Under the pieces are notes generated by a model, which saw only the letters and a program-made list of their open reading frames with translations, did no database searches and was not told where the DNA came from. This document shows, in pieces, positions 8,267 through 18,800 of a DNA stretch of 64,000 nt (position 1 is its first letter; every line of letters begins with the position of its first letter). The translations under genes and the position numbers were made by a program. The stretch covers positions 62,001 to 126,000 of the forward strand of contig JBNGDI010000005.1 in NCBI GenBank assembly GCA_049975425.1. Reading direction: 5' to 3'. This DNA comes from HyVt-105 sp049975425 (GTDB taxonomy: Bacteria > Bacteroidota > Bacteroidia > Bacteroidales > VadinHA17).

Positions 8267-9295
8267 CTACTGTTTCATTTGTTCTGCGGTGGAAAGCATT
8301 CCGCATGCGGCTGAAATGTCCTGGCCACGGGATGCCCTGATGGTGGTTCTGATCCCTTTCCGGTTCAGGCTCAACATAAATTGTTCCATTGTGCGTTCAT
8401 CGGAGCTTTCAAGGGAAATGCCGGGCACAGGATGGAAGCGGATCAGATTCACGCGGCAGCGCAGGCCGTTGAGCAGCCTGGCCAGTTCCCTGATATGCCG
8501 GGGGGTATCATTCACATCCCTGAACATGATGTATTCGAATGAAAGTCTTCTCTGCCTTCCAAAATCAAAATTCCGAAGTTCAGAAATCAGTTCTTTCAAA
8601 GGATGGAGGGAAGCCACGGGCATCAGTTGCCTTCTTTCTCCCTCAAAAGGAGAATGCAGACTGACAGCCAGGTGGCACTGGCTTTCACGCAGGAAACGGT
8701 GCAGCGGGCCGGTCAATCCTATGGTGGAAACAGTGATCCGCCGGGGACTCATGGCATAACCCCATTCAGCCGTGAATATTTGCGTGCTCTTCAGAACTTC
8801 GTTCAGGTTATCAAAAGGTTCCCCCATACCCATGTACACAATATTGGTTACCCTGTCTCTTTCGGGCAGGCTGCGGTACTGGTTCACGATCTCACCTGCC
8901 GTCAGGCTCCCGTGAAATCCCTGTTTGCCGGTCATACAGAAGATGCAGCCCATTTTGCATCCCACCTGGCAGGAAAGGCAGAGGGTATTTCGCTTTTCAT
9001 CGGGTATACAGGCGGCTTCCACAAAACGCTTTTCTCCTGCGGGAAAAAGATATTTCCTTGTTCCGTCGCGGGAAATCTGCACATGTTCCGGCAGGGACAC
9101 ACCCAATCTGTAACGTTGCCCGAGGGTTTTGCGGGTGCGCATCGGCAGATTGGTCATCCGGTCTGTACGGTCCACCTGTTGCCTGTAAAGCCATCGGGTT
9201 ATTTGCTTTCCGGCATACCGGGGCCAGCCGTTCTCTGCAGCCAGAGTCTCCAGTTCATCCAGGGTTAATCCGAACAGGGCAGGTAGTTCATTCAT
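8267..9295 (-). CDS. rlmN: Dual-specificity rRNA/tRNA adenine C2 methyltransferase RlmN
   Basis: Radical SAM enzyme that methylates C2 of A2503 in 23S rRNA and of A37 in some tRNAs. The iron-sulfur motif CX3CX2C is seen as CKMGCIFC. The cysteine that carries the transferred methyl group fits the C-terminal SAACGML segment, and its partner cysteine lies in RNTLCLSCQVG. Other family blocks are MGMGEPFDNLNEV, RITVSTIGLTG and LAVSLHSPFEGER. An upstream in-frame ATG at 9355 would add 20 residues that do not resemble the family. The ATG at 9295 gives 342 residues, the usual length, and begins with the typical MNELPALFGLTLDEL. It stands alone, diverging from ppdK. Confidence 0.93.
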   Translation of the reverse strand: MNELPALFGLTLDELETLAAENGWPRYAGKQITRWLYRQQVDRTDRMTNLPMRTRKTLGQRYRLGVSLPEHVQISRDGTRKYLFPAGEKRFVEAACIPDEKRNTLCLSCQVGCKMGCIFCMTGKQGFHGSLTAGEIVNQYRSLPERDRVTNIVYMGMGEPFDNLNEVLKSTQIFTAEWGYAMSPRRITVSTIGLTGPLHRFLRESQCHLAVSLHSPFEGERRQLMPVASLHPLKELISELRNFDFGRQRRLSFEYIMFRDVNDTPRHIRELARLLNGLRCRVNLIRFHPVPGISLESSDERTMEQFMLSLNRKGIRTTIRASRGQDISAACGMLSTAEQMKQ

Positions 9296-9465
9296 GACTG
9301 TATTTCCGGGTTGTATAAGATTCGGTGGGTACTGATCGGCCTTACGGGAAGGCATTTTTCAGCTGCACGGTATCCCCCTGCAAAGATACAATTTCCGGAA
9401 GTAACCCGGCTTATTCTCCGGGAAAGAAGCCCCGTGCCTTATTCCGGAAAATCGGAAAGAATACA

Positions 9466-9496
9466 TTCAGGAATTCCATAATTATTATTATTTTTG
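9466..9496 (+). promoter_or_regulatory. Candidate promoter of ppdK
   Basis: TATTTTTG at 9489-9496 matches the Bacteroidetes -7 element TAnnTTTG. The -33 position holds TTCA (9466-9469), only a partial match to TTTG. The expected transcription start near 9503 would give a leader of about 25 nt. Confidence 0.45.
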
Positions 9497-9527
9497 GGCG
9501 ACTTTTTGAAAACAATTTTAAACTCAA

Positions 9528-12251
9528 ATGATTATGGCCGAGAAAAAACGAGTTTACACATTCGGAAACAGACAAGCGGAAGGAAGCACCGGCATGAAGA
9601 ATCTGCTGGGCGGCAAGGGCGCGAATCTGGCGGAGATGAACCTGATAGGAGTGCCCGTACCTCCGGGATTCACCATTACCACCGAAGCATGTAATGAATA
9701 CACCAAACTGGGAAAGGATAAGATTGTTGAACTGCTCAGAGAGGAAGTAAGAAACGGGATTGCACACATTGAAAAAATCATGGGCACCGGTTTTGGCTCC
9801 AAAGAAAACCCCTGCCTGGTATCGGTCCGTTCAGGGGCCAGGGTATCCATGCCCGGTATGATGGATACCGTACTGAACCTGGGAATGAACGACGATGCCG
9901 TAATCGGGCTTGCCAGGAAAACAGGCAATGAACGGTTTGCATGGGATTCGTACCGCCGTTTTGTCCAGATGTACGGAGATGTGGTACTGGGACTGAAACC
10001 GGCGTCGAAGGAAGACAACGATCCGTTCGAGGATATCATGGACCGCGTAAAAGAAGAAAAAGGATACGAACTCGACACCGAGTTTACGGTTGACGACCTG
10101 AAAGAGCTGGTGAAGCTTTTCAAAAAAGCCGTGAAAGACAATACCGGTCATGATTTCCCGGCCGATCCATGGGAACAGCTCTGGGGCGCCGTTCTGGCCG
10201 TTTTTGACAGCTGGAACAACAACCGGGCAAAAGTATACCGGCAGCTGAATAACATCCCCGAAGAATGGGGCACGGCCGTAAACGTACAGGCAATGGTGTA
10301 CGGCAATATGGGCGAGAGCTCGGCAACCGGCGTGGCTTTTACCCGCGACGCAGCCACGGGCGAAGACATTTTCAACGGTGAATATCTGATCAATGCCCAG
10401 GGAGAGGATGTGGTGGCCGGGATACGCACGCCTCAGCAGATCACCAAGGAAGGTTCGGTAAGATGGGCCAGACTGGCCGGAATTTCCGAAGAAGAACGGA
10501 AAGCCAAATATCCTTCCCTGGAGGAAGTGATGCCCGAGGTTTACAAAGAGCTGGACGATATACAGCAAAAGCTGGAAGATCATTACAAAGACATGCAGGA
10601 CCTTGAGTTCACTATTCAGGAAGGCAAGCTGTGGCTGCTGCAAACCCGGAACGGAAAACGCACCGGCGCCGCCATGGTGAAAATTGCCATGGACCTGCTG
10701 CACGACGGCAAGATCGACGAGAAAACCGCCCTGCTAAGGCAGGAACCCAACAAGCTGGATGAATTGCTCCACCCGGTTTTTGAAAAATCTGCCCTGGAAA
10801 AAGCTACTGTTGTGGGCAAAGGACTGCCCGCTTCGCCCGGCGCCGCCACAGGCCAGATAGTATTTTTCGCTGATGAAGCCAAAAAATACGAGCAGACCAT
10901 TCTGGTAAGGATCGAAACTTCTCCGGAAGACCTGGAAGGAATGAATGTGGCCAGGGGTATCCTGACCGCCCGCGGGGGGATGACCTCCCATGCCGCAGTG
11001 GTAGCCAGGGGAATGGGCAAATGCTGTGTTTCGGGAGCCGGCAAAATCACCATTAATTACAAGAACAGGACCTTCACCGCAGAGGGGAAAACCTTCAGGG
11101 AAGGCGACTGGATCTCACTGAACGGAACGACCGGTGAAGTATATGAAGGCAAGATCAAGACCATCGATCCCGAGCTGAGCGGCGACTTCGGCAAGCTGAT
11201 GGAACTGGCTGAAAAACATACCCGTATGAGCGTGCGTACCAATGCCGACACCCCGCACGACGCCACCGTGGCACGTGAATTTGGAGCAAAGGGGATCGGG
11301 CTGTGCCGTACCGAACACATGTTCTTCGAAGGGGAAAGGATCAAGGCCATGAGAGAAATGATCCTGGCCGATGATGAAAAAGGACGCAGAAAAGCCCTGG
11401 AAAAACTCCTGCCTATCCAGCGGAGCGATTTCGAGGGAATTTTCGAAGCCATGCAGGATCTGCCTGTAACAGTTCGCCTGCTCGATCCACCTCTGCATGA
11501 ATTTGTTCCCCACGAAGAGGAAAACCAGCAGGAAATGGCCAGGGAGATGGGTATTTCCATTGAGGAAATCCAGGCCAAGGTGGATTCCCTGCATGAATTC
11601 AACCCCATGCTCGGACACCGCGGCTGCCGCCTGGGCAATACCTATCCCGAGATCACAGAAATGCAGGCCCGGGCCATCATCGAGGCAGCTCTCAACCTGA
11701 AAGCCAGGGGAATCAAAGCTATTCCCGAGATCATGGTTCCGCTGACCGGAACCCTGAAAGAAATGGAGCTTCAGGAAGAAATCATTCGAAATACTGCCGA
11801 AAAAGTTTTTGAGGAAAGAAACGACCGGATCGAATACCTGGTGGGAACCATGATCGAAATCCCACGGGCCGCCCTTACGGCAGATGAAATTGCCAAATCG
11901 GCCGAATTCTTTTCATTCGGCACCAACGACCTCACCCAGATGGGTTTCGGATACTCGCGTGACGATGCCGGGAAATTCCTGCCGGTCTACCTCGAAAAAG
12001 GCATCCTGAAACACGATCCGTTCCAGATCCTCGACCAGGAAGGGATCGGACAGCTGGTTGAAATGGGAGTGGAAAAAGGCAGAAAAACCAACCCCGATCT
12101 GAAAGTGGGGATATGCGGAGAACACGGAGGAGAGCCTTCATCGGTGGAATTCTGCCACCGCGTGGGAATGAATTACGTCAGCTGCTCTCCGTACCGGGTT
12201 CCCATCGCACGCCTGGCTGCTGCACAGGCTGCCGTAAAGGAAAGCAAATAA
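9528..12251 (+). CDS. ppdK: Pyruvate, phosphate dikinase
   Basis: 907 residues. The enzyme interconverts pyruvate + ATP + Pi and PEP + AMP + PPi, working in gluconeogenesis or in PPi-linked glycolysis. The N-terminal nucleotide-binding part has LLGGKGANLAEM and PVPPGFTITTEAC. The swivelling phosphohistidine domain has GGMTSHAAVVARGMG with the catalytic His at about residue 488. The PEP/pyruvate TIM barrel has GLCRTEHMFF, MLGHRGCRLG, SFGTNDLTQMGFGYSRDDAG and GICGEHGGEP with the catalytic Cys at about 863. The DLTQ block and 900-residue length indicate PPDK rather than PEP synthase. A second ATG at 9534 (MAEKKRVYTF) is equally plausible as the start. It is monocistronic, closed by a strong terminator. 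Confidence 0.96.
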   Translation: MIMAEKKRVYTFGNRQAEGSTGMKNLLGGKGANLAEMNLIGVPVPPGFTITTEACNEYTKLGKDKIVELLREEVRNGIAHIEKIMGTGFGSKENPCLVSVRSGARVSMPGMMDTVLNLGMNDDAVIGLARKTGNERFAWDSYRRFVQMYGDVVLGLKPASKEDNDPFEDIMDRVKEEKGYELDTEFTVDDLKELVKLFKKAVKDNTGHDFPADPWEQLWGAVLAVFDSWNNNRAKVYRQLNNIPEEWGTAVNVQAMVYGNMGESSATGVAFTRDAATGEDIFNGEYLINAQGEDVVAGIRTPQQITKEGSVRWARLAGISEEERKAKYPSLEEVMPEVYKELDDIQQKLEDHYKDMQDLEFTIQEGKLWLLQTRNGKRTGAAMVKIAMDLLHDGKIDEKTALLRQEPNKLDELLHPVFEKSALEKATVVGKGLPASPGAATGQIVFFADEAKKYEQTILVRIETSPEDLEGMNVARGILTARGGMTSHAAVVARGMGKCCVSGAGKITINYKNRTFTAEGKTFREGDWISLNGTTGEVYEGKIKTIDPELSGDFGKLMELAEKHTRMSVRTNADTPHDATVAREFGAKGIGLCRTEHMFFEGERIKAMREMILADDEKGRRKALEKLLPIQRSDFEGIFEAMQDLPVTVRLLDPPLHEFVPHEEENQQEMAREMGISIEEIQAKVDSLHEFNPMLGHRGCRLGNTYPEITEMQARAIIEAALNLKARGIKAIPEIMVPLTGTLKEMELQEEIIRNTAEKVFEERNDRIEYLVGTMIEIPRAALTADEIAKSAEFFSFGTNDLTQMGFGYSRDDAGKFLPVYLEKGILKHDPFQILDQEGIGQLVEMGVEKGRKTNPDLKVGICGEHGGEPSSVEFCHRVGMNYVSCSPYRVPIARLAAAQAAVKESK

Positions 12252-12266
12252 ACCCTGCTTGATTAC

Positions 12267-12305
12267 AAAAAAAACTGCCCGGTTCCCCCGGGCAGTTTTT
12301 TTTTC
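12267..12305. terminator. Strong bidirectional intrinsic terminator between ppdK and secA
   Basis: CTGCCCGG (12275-12282) pairs with CCGGGCAG (12288-12295), loop TTCCC. The stem is flanked by an eight-A run on the left and a ten-T run on the right. It can stop ppdK transcription on the plus strand and secA transcription on the minus strand; the genes converge on it. Confidence 0.92.
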
Positions 12306-12322
12306 TCCTTTCAGGAGTATTC

Positions 12323-15300
12323 CTAAGGCCGGGGCCGGGGCGAAGTAGCCGCCACCTGCCGGCCGTGGCAATTTTTGTATTTTTTACCGCTGCCGCAAGG
12401 ACAGGGATCATTCCGGCCAATTTTCTTATCCACCCGCACGGGCTGGGTTTTCTGCGGCGGAGGCGGTGGCCCTCCCTGTGTAGACTGTCCCTCGGTGTAT
12501 GAGGGAACATCGGTCTTGCTGGTTTCGAACCGGCTCATATCCAGTTTCCTGCGTGCACGGGCTTCCTGTACCTGTTTCGGATCCTGCACCGGAATATGCC
12601 CTTTCATCAGGGTGGCAACCACCTGCTTGTACATATCGTTCACCATGTTCCTGAACAATTCGAACGATTCGAGCTTGTATATGAGCAGGGGGTCTTTCTG
12701 TTCGTAGGTAGCGGTCTGCACCGATTGCCTCAGATCATCCAGTTCCCGCAGGTGTTCTGTCCAGGCATCGTCAATGCTGGCCAGGATCACCGTCTTTTCA
12801 TACGATTTCACCAGTTCCTTCCCTTCCGTCTCGGCTGCTTTCTTCAGATTGGTAATCACCTGGTACACTTTCTGGCCGTCGGATATCGGCACCACTATGT
12901 TTTCATATACATGCGACTGGCGTTCATAAACATCTTTGATCACAGGATATGCCTGGCGGGCAATGTCGGCTTCCTTCCGTTTGTATGTTTCCAGGGCAAG
13001 ATGGTAAATACGGTCGATGATCTCCTGCCGGTCAAGTTTCATAAACTCATCTTCTGTTATCGGAGCTCCCACGGAGAAGGAGCGGATCAGCTCGAAATTG
13101 AACTCTTCCAGGCTGCCTCCGTAATACATATCCACCAGGTTCTCAATGGTATGCGACATCATATTTGCAATATCCACCTTCAGCCTCTCCCCGAACAGGG
13201 CATGCCTTCTTTTGGTGTATATCACCTCCCGCTGCGAGTTCATTACATCGTCGTATTCCAGCAGGCGTTTCCTGATACCGAAATTGTTTTCCTCCACCTT
13301 TTTCTGTGCCCGCTCAATCGACCGGCTGATCATGGGATGCTGGATCACTTCGCCCTCTTTCAGACCCATACGGTCCATCAGGCTGGCAATCCGGTCGGAA
13401 CCGAACAGCCGCATCAGGTCATCCTCCAGCGATACAAAGAACTGGGAACTTCCCGGGTCACCCTGCCGGCCGGCCCTTCCCCTCAGCTGCCTGTCAACCC
13501 TCCTCGACTCATGCCTTTCGGTTCCCACAATGGCCAGACCACCGGCTTCCCTCACCTCGGGAGTAAGTTTGATGTCTGTTCCGCGGCCGGCCATATTCGT
13601 GGCAATGGTAACCACTCCCGTTCTTCCGGCCTGTGCCACGATCTCCGCCTCTTTCTGGTGCAGCTTGGCATTCAGCACATTGTGCCTGATGCCCTTAATC
13701 TTGAGCATACGGCTCAGCAATTCCGATATCTCCACCGAGGTGGTACCCACCAGCACGGGCCGTCCGGCCTCCACCAGGCTGACAATTTCATCGATCACCG
13801 CATTGTATTTCTCCCGCTTGGTTTTATACACCAGGTCTTCCCGGTCTTCCCTGATCACCTTTCTGTGCGTGGGAATCACCACCACATCCAGTTTGTAGAT
13901 ATCCCAGAATTCCCCGGCTTCCGTCTCGGCAGTACCGGTCATTCCGGCCAGTTTGTGGTACATACGGAAATAATTCTGCAGGGTAATGGTGGCAAAGGTC
14001 TGGGTGGCCGCTTCCACCTTCACCCTTTCCTTGGCCTCGATGGCCTGGTGCAAACCGTCGGAATACCTTCTTCCTTCCAGAATACGGCCCGTTTGTTCGT
14101 CCACGATCTTCACCTTGTTGTCCATCACCACATACTCCACATCCTTTTCGAAAAGGGTATAGGCTTTCAGAAGCTGGTTCACCGTATGAACCCGTTCCGA
14201 TTTCACGGCATAATCCTGCAGCAGCCTGTCTTTCTTTTCCAGCCTTTCCCGTTCGGGAAGACCTGACTTCTCGATCTCGGCAATTTCCGAACCGATATCG
14301 GGAAGAATGAAAAAATCGGCTTCTTCCGCAGAGGTGGTGACAAGGTCGATGCCCTTGTCGGTCAGTTCAATGCTGTTGTTCTTTTCATCGATCACGAAGT
14401 ACAGCTCGTCGGTCACCAGGTGCATGTTCTTCGAATTCTCCTGCATGTAGTAATTCTCGGTTTTGAGCAGGAGACTTTTGTTCCCTTCCTCACTCAGGAA
14501 TTTGATCAGGGCCTTGTTCTTTGGCAACCCCTTGTGGGCCCTCAGCAACATGAACCCGCCTTTTTCCGTGTTCCCCTCGGCAATCAGTTTTTTAGCTTCT
14601 GCCAGCACCTGGGTGATCAGTTTTCGCTGTGCGTTCACCAGCACCTCCACCTTGGGCTTGAGCTCTTCGAACTGCTGGTTCTCTCCTTTGGGAACCGGCC
14701 CGGAAATGATCAGGGGGGTACGGGCATCATCAATCAACACCGAATCCACCTCATCCACAATGGCATAATGATGCATCCTCTGCACCAGATCCTCGGGGTT
14801 GCGGGCCATGTTGTCGCGCAGGTAATCAAAACCGAACTCATTGTTCGTTCCGAAAGTAACATCGGCCAGGTAAGCCTTTCTCCGCTCTTCCGAATTGGGC
14901 TGGTGCTTGTCGATACAATCCACGGAAAGGCCGTGGAATTCATAAAGAGGGCCCATCCATTCTGAATCCCTCTTGGCCAGGTAGTCGTTTACCGTCACAA
15001 TATGCACTCCCCGGCCTGCCAGGGCGTTCAGAAAAACGGGAAGGGTAGCAACCAGGGTTTTCCCTTCGCCGGTAGCCATCTCGGCAATTCTTCCCTGATG
15101 AAGCACCACCCCTCCGATCAACTGTACATCATAGTGCACCATATCCCAGGTGATCCGGTTTCCGCCGGCAATCCATGAATTCATCCATATGGCTTTATCT
15201 CCCTTGATCCTGATGCTATCGCGGGTGGCAGCCAGGTCGCGGTCAAACTGCTGAGCCGTCACTTCCAGTGTCTCGTTCTCATAAAACCTCCTGGCCGTAT

Positions 15301-15655
15301 CTTTCATAATGGCAAAGGCTTCGGGAAGGACCTCGTTCAGAACCGATTCCACCTTGTCGTTGATCTCCTTCTCCAGACGGTCGATATTTTGGTATAATGT
15401 TTCTTTTTCATCCACCGGCATCTCCGGATCTTCCACCTGCTCCTTCAACCGGTCTATTTCATCCTGCAGATCACGGATCGACCCCCTTACATGCTCTTTT
15501 AACCGGGCTGAACGTTCCCGCAATTCGTCGTTACTGAGATGCTGCAATTTATCGTATTCTTCCCGGATCTTCTCCACCACCGGCATAATCTCTTTAATAT
15601 CCCTCTCCGATTTGTTACCCAGGAATTTCCCCAGAATTTTATTGACAATACTCAT
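12323..15655 (-). CDS. secA: Preprotein translocase ATPase SecA
   Basis: 1110 residues, longer than the 901-residue E. coli protein but normal for Bacteroidota. SecA drives unfolded preproteins through SecYEG. NBD1 contains Walker A (ATGEGKTLVATLP, Lys at about 199) and DEVDSVLIDDARTPLIISG. NBD2 contains TNMAGRGTDIKL and GRAGRQGDPGSSQFF. The helical scaffold and wing follow. A glutamine- and proline-rich linker leads to the C-terminal zinc site NDPCPCGSGKKYKNCHG (C-x-C-x8-C-H), which binds SecB or lipids in known SecAs. An insertion between the NBD1 and preprotein cross-linking regions accounts for the extra length. The ATG at 15655 gives the canonical start MSIVNKILGKFLGNKSERD. It is monocistronic. 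Confidence 0.97.
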   Translation of the reverse strand: MSIVNKILGKFLGNKSERDIKEIMPVVEKIREEYDKLQHLSNDELRERSARLKEHVRGSIRDLQDEIDRLKEQVEDPEMPVDEKETLYQNIDRLEKEINDKVESVLNEVLPEAFAIMKDTARRFYENETLEVTAQQFDRDLAATRDSIRIKGDKAIWMNSWIAGGNRITWDMVHYDVQLIGGVVLHQGRIAEMATGEGKTLVATLPVFLNALAGRGVHIVTVNDYLAKRDSEWMGPLYEFHGLSVDCIDKHQPNSEERRKAYLADVTFGTNNEFGFDYLRDNMARNPEDLVQRMHHYAIVDEVDSVLIDDARTPLIISGPVPKGENQQFEELKPKVEVLVNAQRKLITQVLAEAKKLIAEGNTEKGGFMLLRAHKGLPKNKALIKFLSEEGNKSLLLKTENYYMQENSKNMHLVTDELYFVIDEKNNSIELTDKGIDLVTTSAEEADFFILPDIGSEIAEIEKSGLPERERLEKKDRLLQDYAVKSERVHTVNQLLKAYTLFEKDVEYVVMDNKVKIVDEQTGRILEGRRYSDGLHQAIEAKERVKVEAATQTFATITLQNYFRMYHKLAGMTGTAETEAGEFWDIYKLDVVVIPTHRKVIREDREDLVYKTKREKYNAVIDEIVSLVEAGRPVLVGTTSVEISELLSRMLKIKGIRHNVLNAKLHQKEAEIVAQAGRTGVVTIATNMAGRGTDIKLTPEVREAGGLAIVGTERHESRRVDRQLRGRAGRQGDPGSSQFFVSLEDDLMRLFGSDRIASLMDRMGLKEGEVIQHPMISRSIERAQKKVEENNFGIRKRLLEYDDVMNSQREVIYTKRRHALFGERLKVDIANMMSHTIENLVDMYYGGSLEEFNFELIRSFSVGAPITEDEFMKLDRQEIIDRIYHLALETYKRKEADIARQAYPVIKDVYERQSHVYENIVVPISDGQKVYQVITNLKKAAETEGKELVKSYEKTVILASIDDAWTEHLRELDDLRQSVQTATYEQKDPLLIYKLESFELFRNMVNDMYKQVVATLMKGHIPVQDPKQVQEARARRKLDMSRFETSKTDVPSYTEGQSTQGGPPPPPQKTQPVRVDKKIGRNDPCPCGSGKKYKNCHGRQVAATSPRPRP

Positions 15656-15695
15656 ATTTTCAATTTATCTATATAGCCCGACAGAATTTAAAATG

Positions 15696-15703
15696 CAAAG
15701 TTA
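15696..15703 (-). promoter_or_regulatory. Candidate -7 promoter element of secA
   Basis: On the minus strand this reads TAACTTTG, a perfect TAnnTTTG, 41 bp upstream of the secA ATG. No TTTG was found at the right -33 distance. Confidence 0.4.
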
Positions 15704-15859
15704 AAGGTTTTTGAAACAAAATACAGGGAAAACAGGATTAAATTAATCAGTCTGATATTCAATGTATTACATAAATATATCCCGGAATTTTCCAAATCAG
15801 CGGAAAGTCTGTATTTTTAGATCAACATAATGCAATGAATGATATCCCGGCCTTCCGTC

Positions 15860-18800
15860 ATGAACAAAACCGCCTGCCTCCTTCTTCTGTGTATCTTCTT
15901 CCGGTTGCCGGCCGGCTCACAAACCTGGCTTGACAAACTTTTAGAGAAAAAATCAGCAGCCCCTCACGGGTTCTTCGAATACCGGAAGGCCTTCAATGAT
16001 TACCATGAAGAAAAAGGGATAACGGGCGGACCGGGATATAAACAGTTCAGGCGCTGGGAATGGTTTATGCAGAACCGCATCGACACGGAAGGGTATTTCC
16101 ATCCCGAAATGCTCTGGAAAGCCAGCCCGGCAAGGTCGTTCCACGGCATAAAGAAATCAAAGGGGGAAGCCACCTGGACCTATACCGGGCCGGCAGTGGT
16201 TCCCAGGAATCCCACCACAGGCCAGCCGATCGGTATGGGGCGCATCGATGCGATAGCCTTTCACCCATCCGATCCCGATACCTGGTGGATCGGTTCCCCA
16301 ACGGGAGGAGTATGGAAAACCACCGATAACGGTCTCACCTGGACCTGCCTGACCGACCGGATCCCCCTGATCGGGATCGGTGATATAGCGGTCCATCCTG
16401 ATGACCCCGATATCATATACATAGGAACAGGCGACCGGGATGCTACCGATCTGGACGGAATAGGTATGCTGAAAACCACCGACGGGGGTCTCAACTGGGA
16501 AACCACCGGGCTCTCCTTTGAAATGCATGAAAAAATAACCGTCAACCGGCTGCTGATCCGCCCCGGGCAACCCGATACCATTCTGGCCGCCACCGATCAG
16601 GGAATTTTTTTCAGCAGCAATGCCGGTACCGGCTGGACCCCGGTACTTCCCGGCATACATATCAAAGATATGGAATTCAAGCCGGATGATCCGGATATCG
16701 TGGTGGCAGCAGGTTACGGAAGCTTTCCCCAGATCTACCGCTCAACCGACGGAGGAAAAACCTTCTTTGAATCTTCTTCAGGAATCAACAGTACCTATGC
16801 CCGGCGCATAGCACTGGCAGTTACAACCGCTAACCCAAACATGGTGTTTGCCATGGTGTCCAAAACGGACGGGGGATTCCTGGGATTATACCGTTCCACC
16901 AGTTTCGGCAGTCAGTGGAGCCAGCTCACTTCGGGAGATGACATCAACCTGCTGTCAAATGATCCGTCGGGACGGGGTGAAGGAGGCCAGGGGTGGTATG
17001 ACCTGTCTGTTGCCGTCGATCCGGAAGATCCGCAAACCGTTTATGTAGGCGGGATCAATCTGTGGAAAACGGATAATGCAGGTTACCACTGGGAACTGCT
17101 TTCCTTTGGTTACCCCGGATGGGACCAGTCCGACGAACCCTATGTTCATGTAGACCACCATGCACTGGAATGGCACCCGCTCACCGGTGTGCTGTATAAC
17201 GGAAACGACGGTGGTATTTACCGTTCCAACGACGGCGGAGAAACCTGGGAGGACCTGAGCGACGGTCTCCATATCCTCCAGATATACCGGATTGGCTCTT
17301 CCCTCTCAGCACCCGGGCGCATCATGACAGGGAGCCAGGACAACGGCACCTTTGCCAATTTTTCCGCCGCCTGGGCGGAAATGTTCGGGGGCGACGGCAT
17401 GGAATGCATTATTCATCCCCTGGACACCCTGATCCTGTATGCTTCTTTCCAGCGGGGAAACCTGATCAAATCATATGACGGGGGCATCACCTGGTACAGC
17501 ATCAAACCTGCAGAAGCACCCGAAGGCGCATGGATCACCCCGTTCGCGATGAATCCACATAAACCAGATGTACTGTATGCAGGATACAATGAGGTATACA
17601 AAACAACCGACGGAGGATCTACCTGGAAAAGGGTGTCAAATTTCCTTCCGGCCGAGGAAAAGATCTATTCACTGACCCTGTGCCCCGCTCACCCTGAAGT
17701 GGTGTATGCAGCCAACAGGACCGATGTATGGAGAACGGAAAACGGAGGAGAATCATGGAAACTGATCAATAATAACCTTCCGCAACAATTGTCCAAACCG
17801 ATTACCTATATTACGGTTTCACAGGAAGACCACAACACGGCATGGATCACCCTGGGAGGGTATGATTACCCCTTTAACGTAAACAGGGTGTATATGACCA
17901 GGGATGGAGGGGAAAACTGGTTCAGCTATTCGGAAAACCTTCCCGATGTACCCGTTAACTGCGTGGTCTACGAAAAACATTCCAACGATGCTGTCTATGT
18001 GGGAACCGATATCGGGGTGTTTTACCGGAATGCATCGATGGACGAATGGATTCCCTTTAATGAGGGTTTACCCAATGTGATCGTCAACGAAATGGAGATT
18101 GATTATGCCCGGGGCAAAATCCTGGCCGGCACTTACGGAAGGGGATTATGGGAATCGGATCTTTACCACGACAACAGCGGCTCCCTGTACGCGGCCTTTG
18201 CTGTCGACCGGATTTCTTCCTGTGCTGAAAGTCCGATGCATTTCACCAGCCAGTCGAGCGTGGATATCGACAGCCTGCGATGGGATTTCGGTCAGGATGC
18301 ATCACCACCCACCTCTACCCAGGGAGAAGTGAATGTAACATACTCCACGGCAGGAATAAGAACCATCAGTCTGACTGTATACCGTAACGGGGAACAGGCT
18401 ACGGAAACCCGGTCCGGCTTTGTGAAGACAGTAACCGATATTACGGTGCATGTACTTCCTGAAGAAGGGATTATCCCGCTGGGGACAGGGATCACCCTTG
18501 AGGCGAGCGGAGCCGATCAGTATGTATGGACCCCAACCGGAGGGCTGGACAATCCGGAAAAACCCGTGGTTTATGCTTCGCCCGGAACAGAAACCCTGTA
18601 CACCGTAACGGGAACCCAGGGGATGTGCGAGGACCAGGCCACCGTCAGGATCATTGTTTACCCAAACGACAGTGTATGCAACGCCATACCACTGGAATGG
18701 GGTGAAAACGGTCCCTTCTATAACCACCGTGCCACCGTGGAGGAAAACGAACCTTTCCCCGATACTGACGGCGCCAATGCCTGTACCTCCCCCCTGAAAT

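Noticed and set aside
12596..14266. A 556-codon open frame on the plus strand inside secA
   Set aside because: It is entirely antisense to secA, has an odd composition rich in His, Gln and Phe, and no domain. It results from the codon use of secA.
16280..17980. Regular DNA repeats that might be a CRISPR or tandem array
   Set aside because: The repeats are coding Asp-box motifs at unequal distances within a propeller, not identical direct repeats with spacers.
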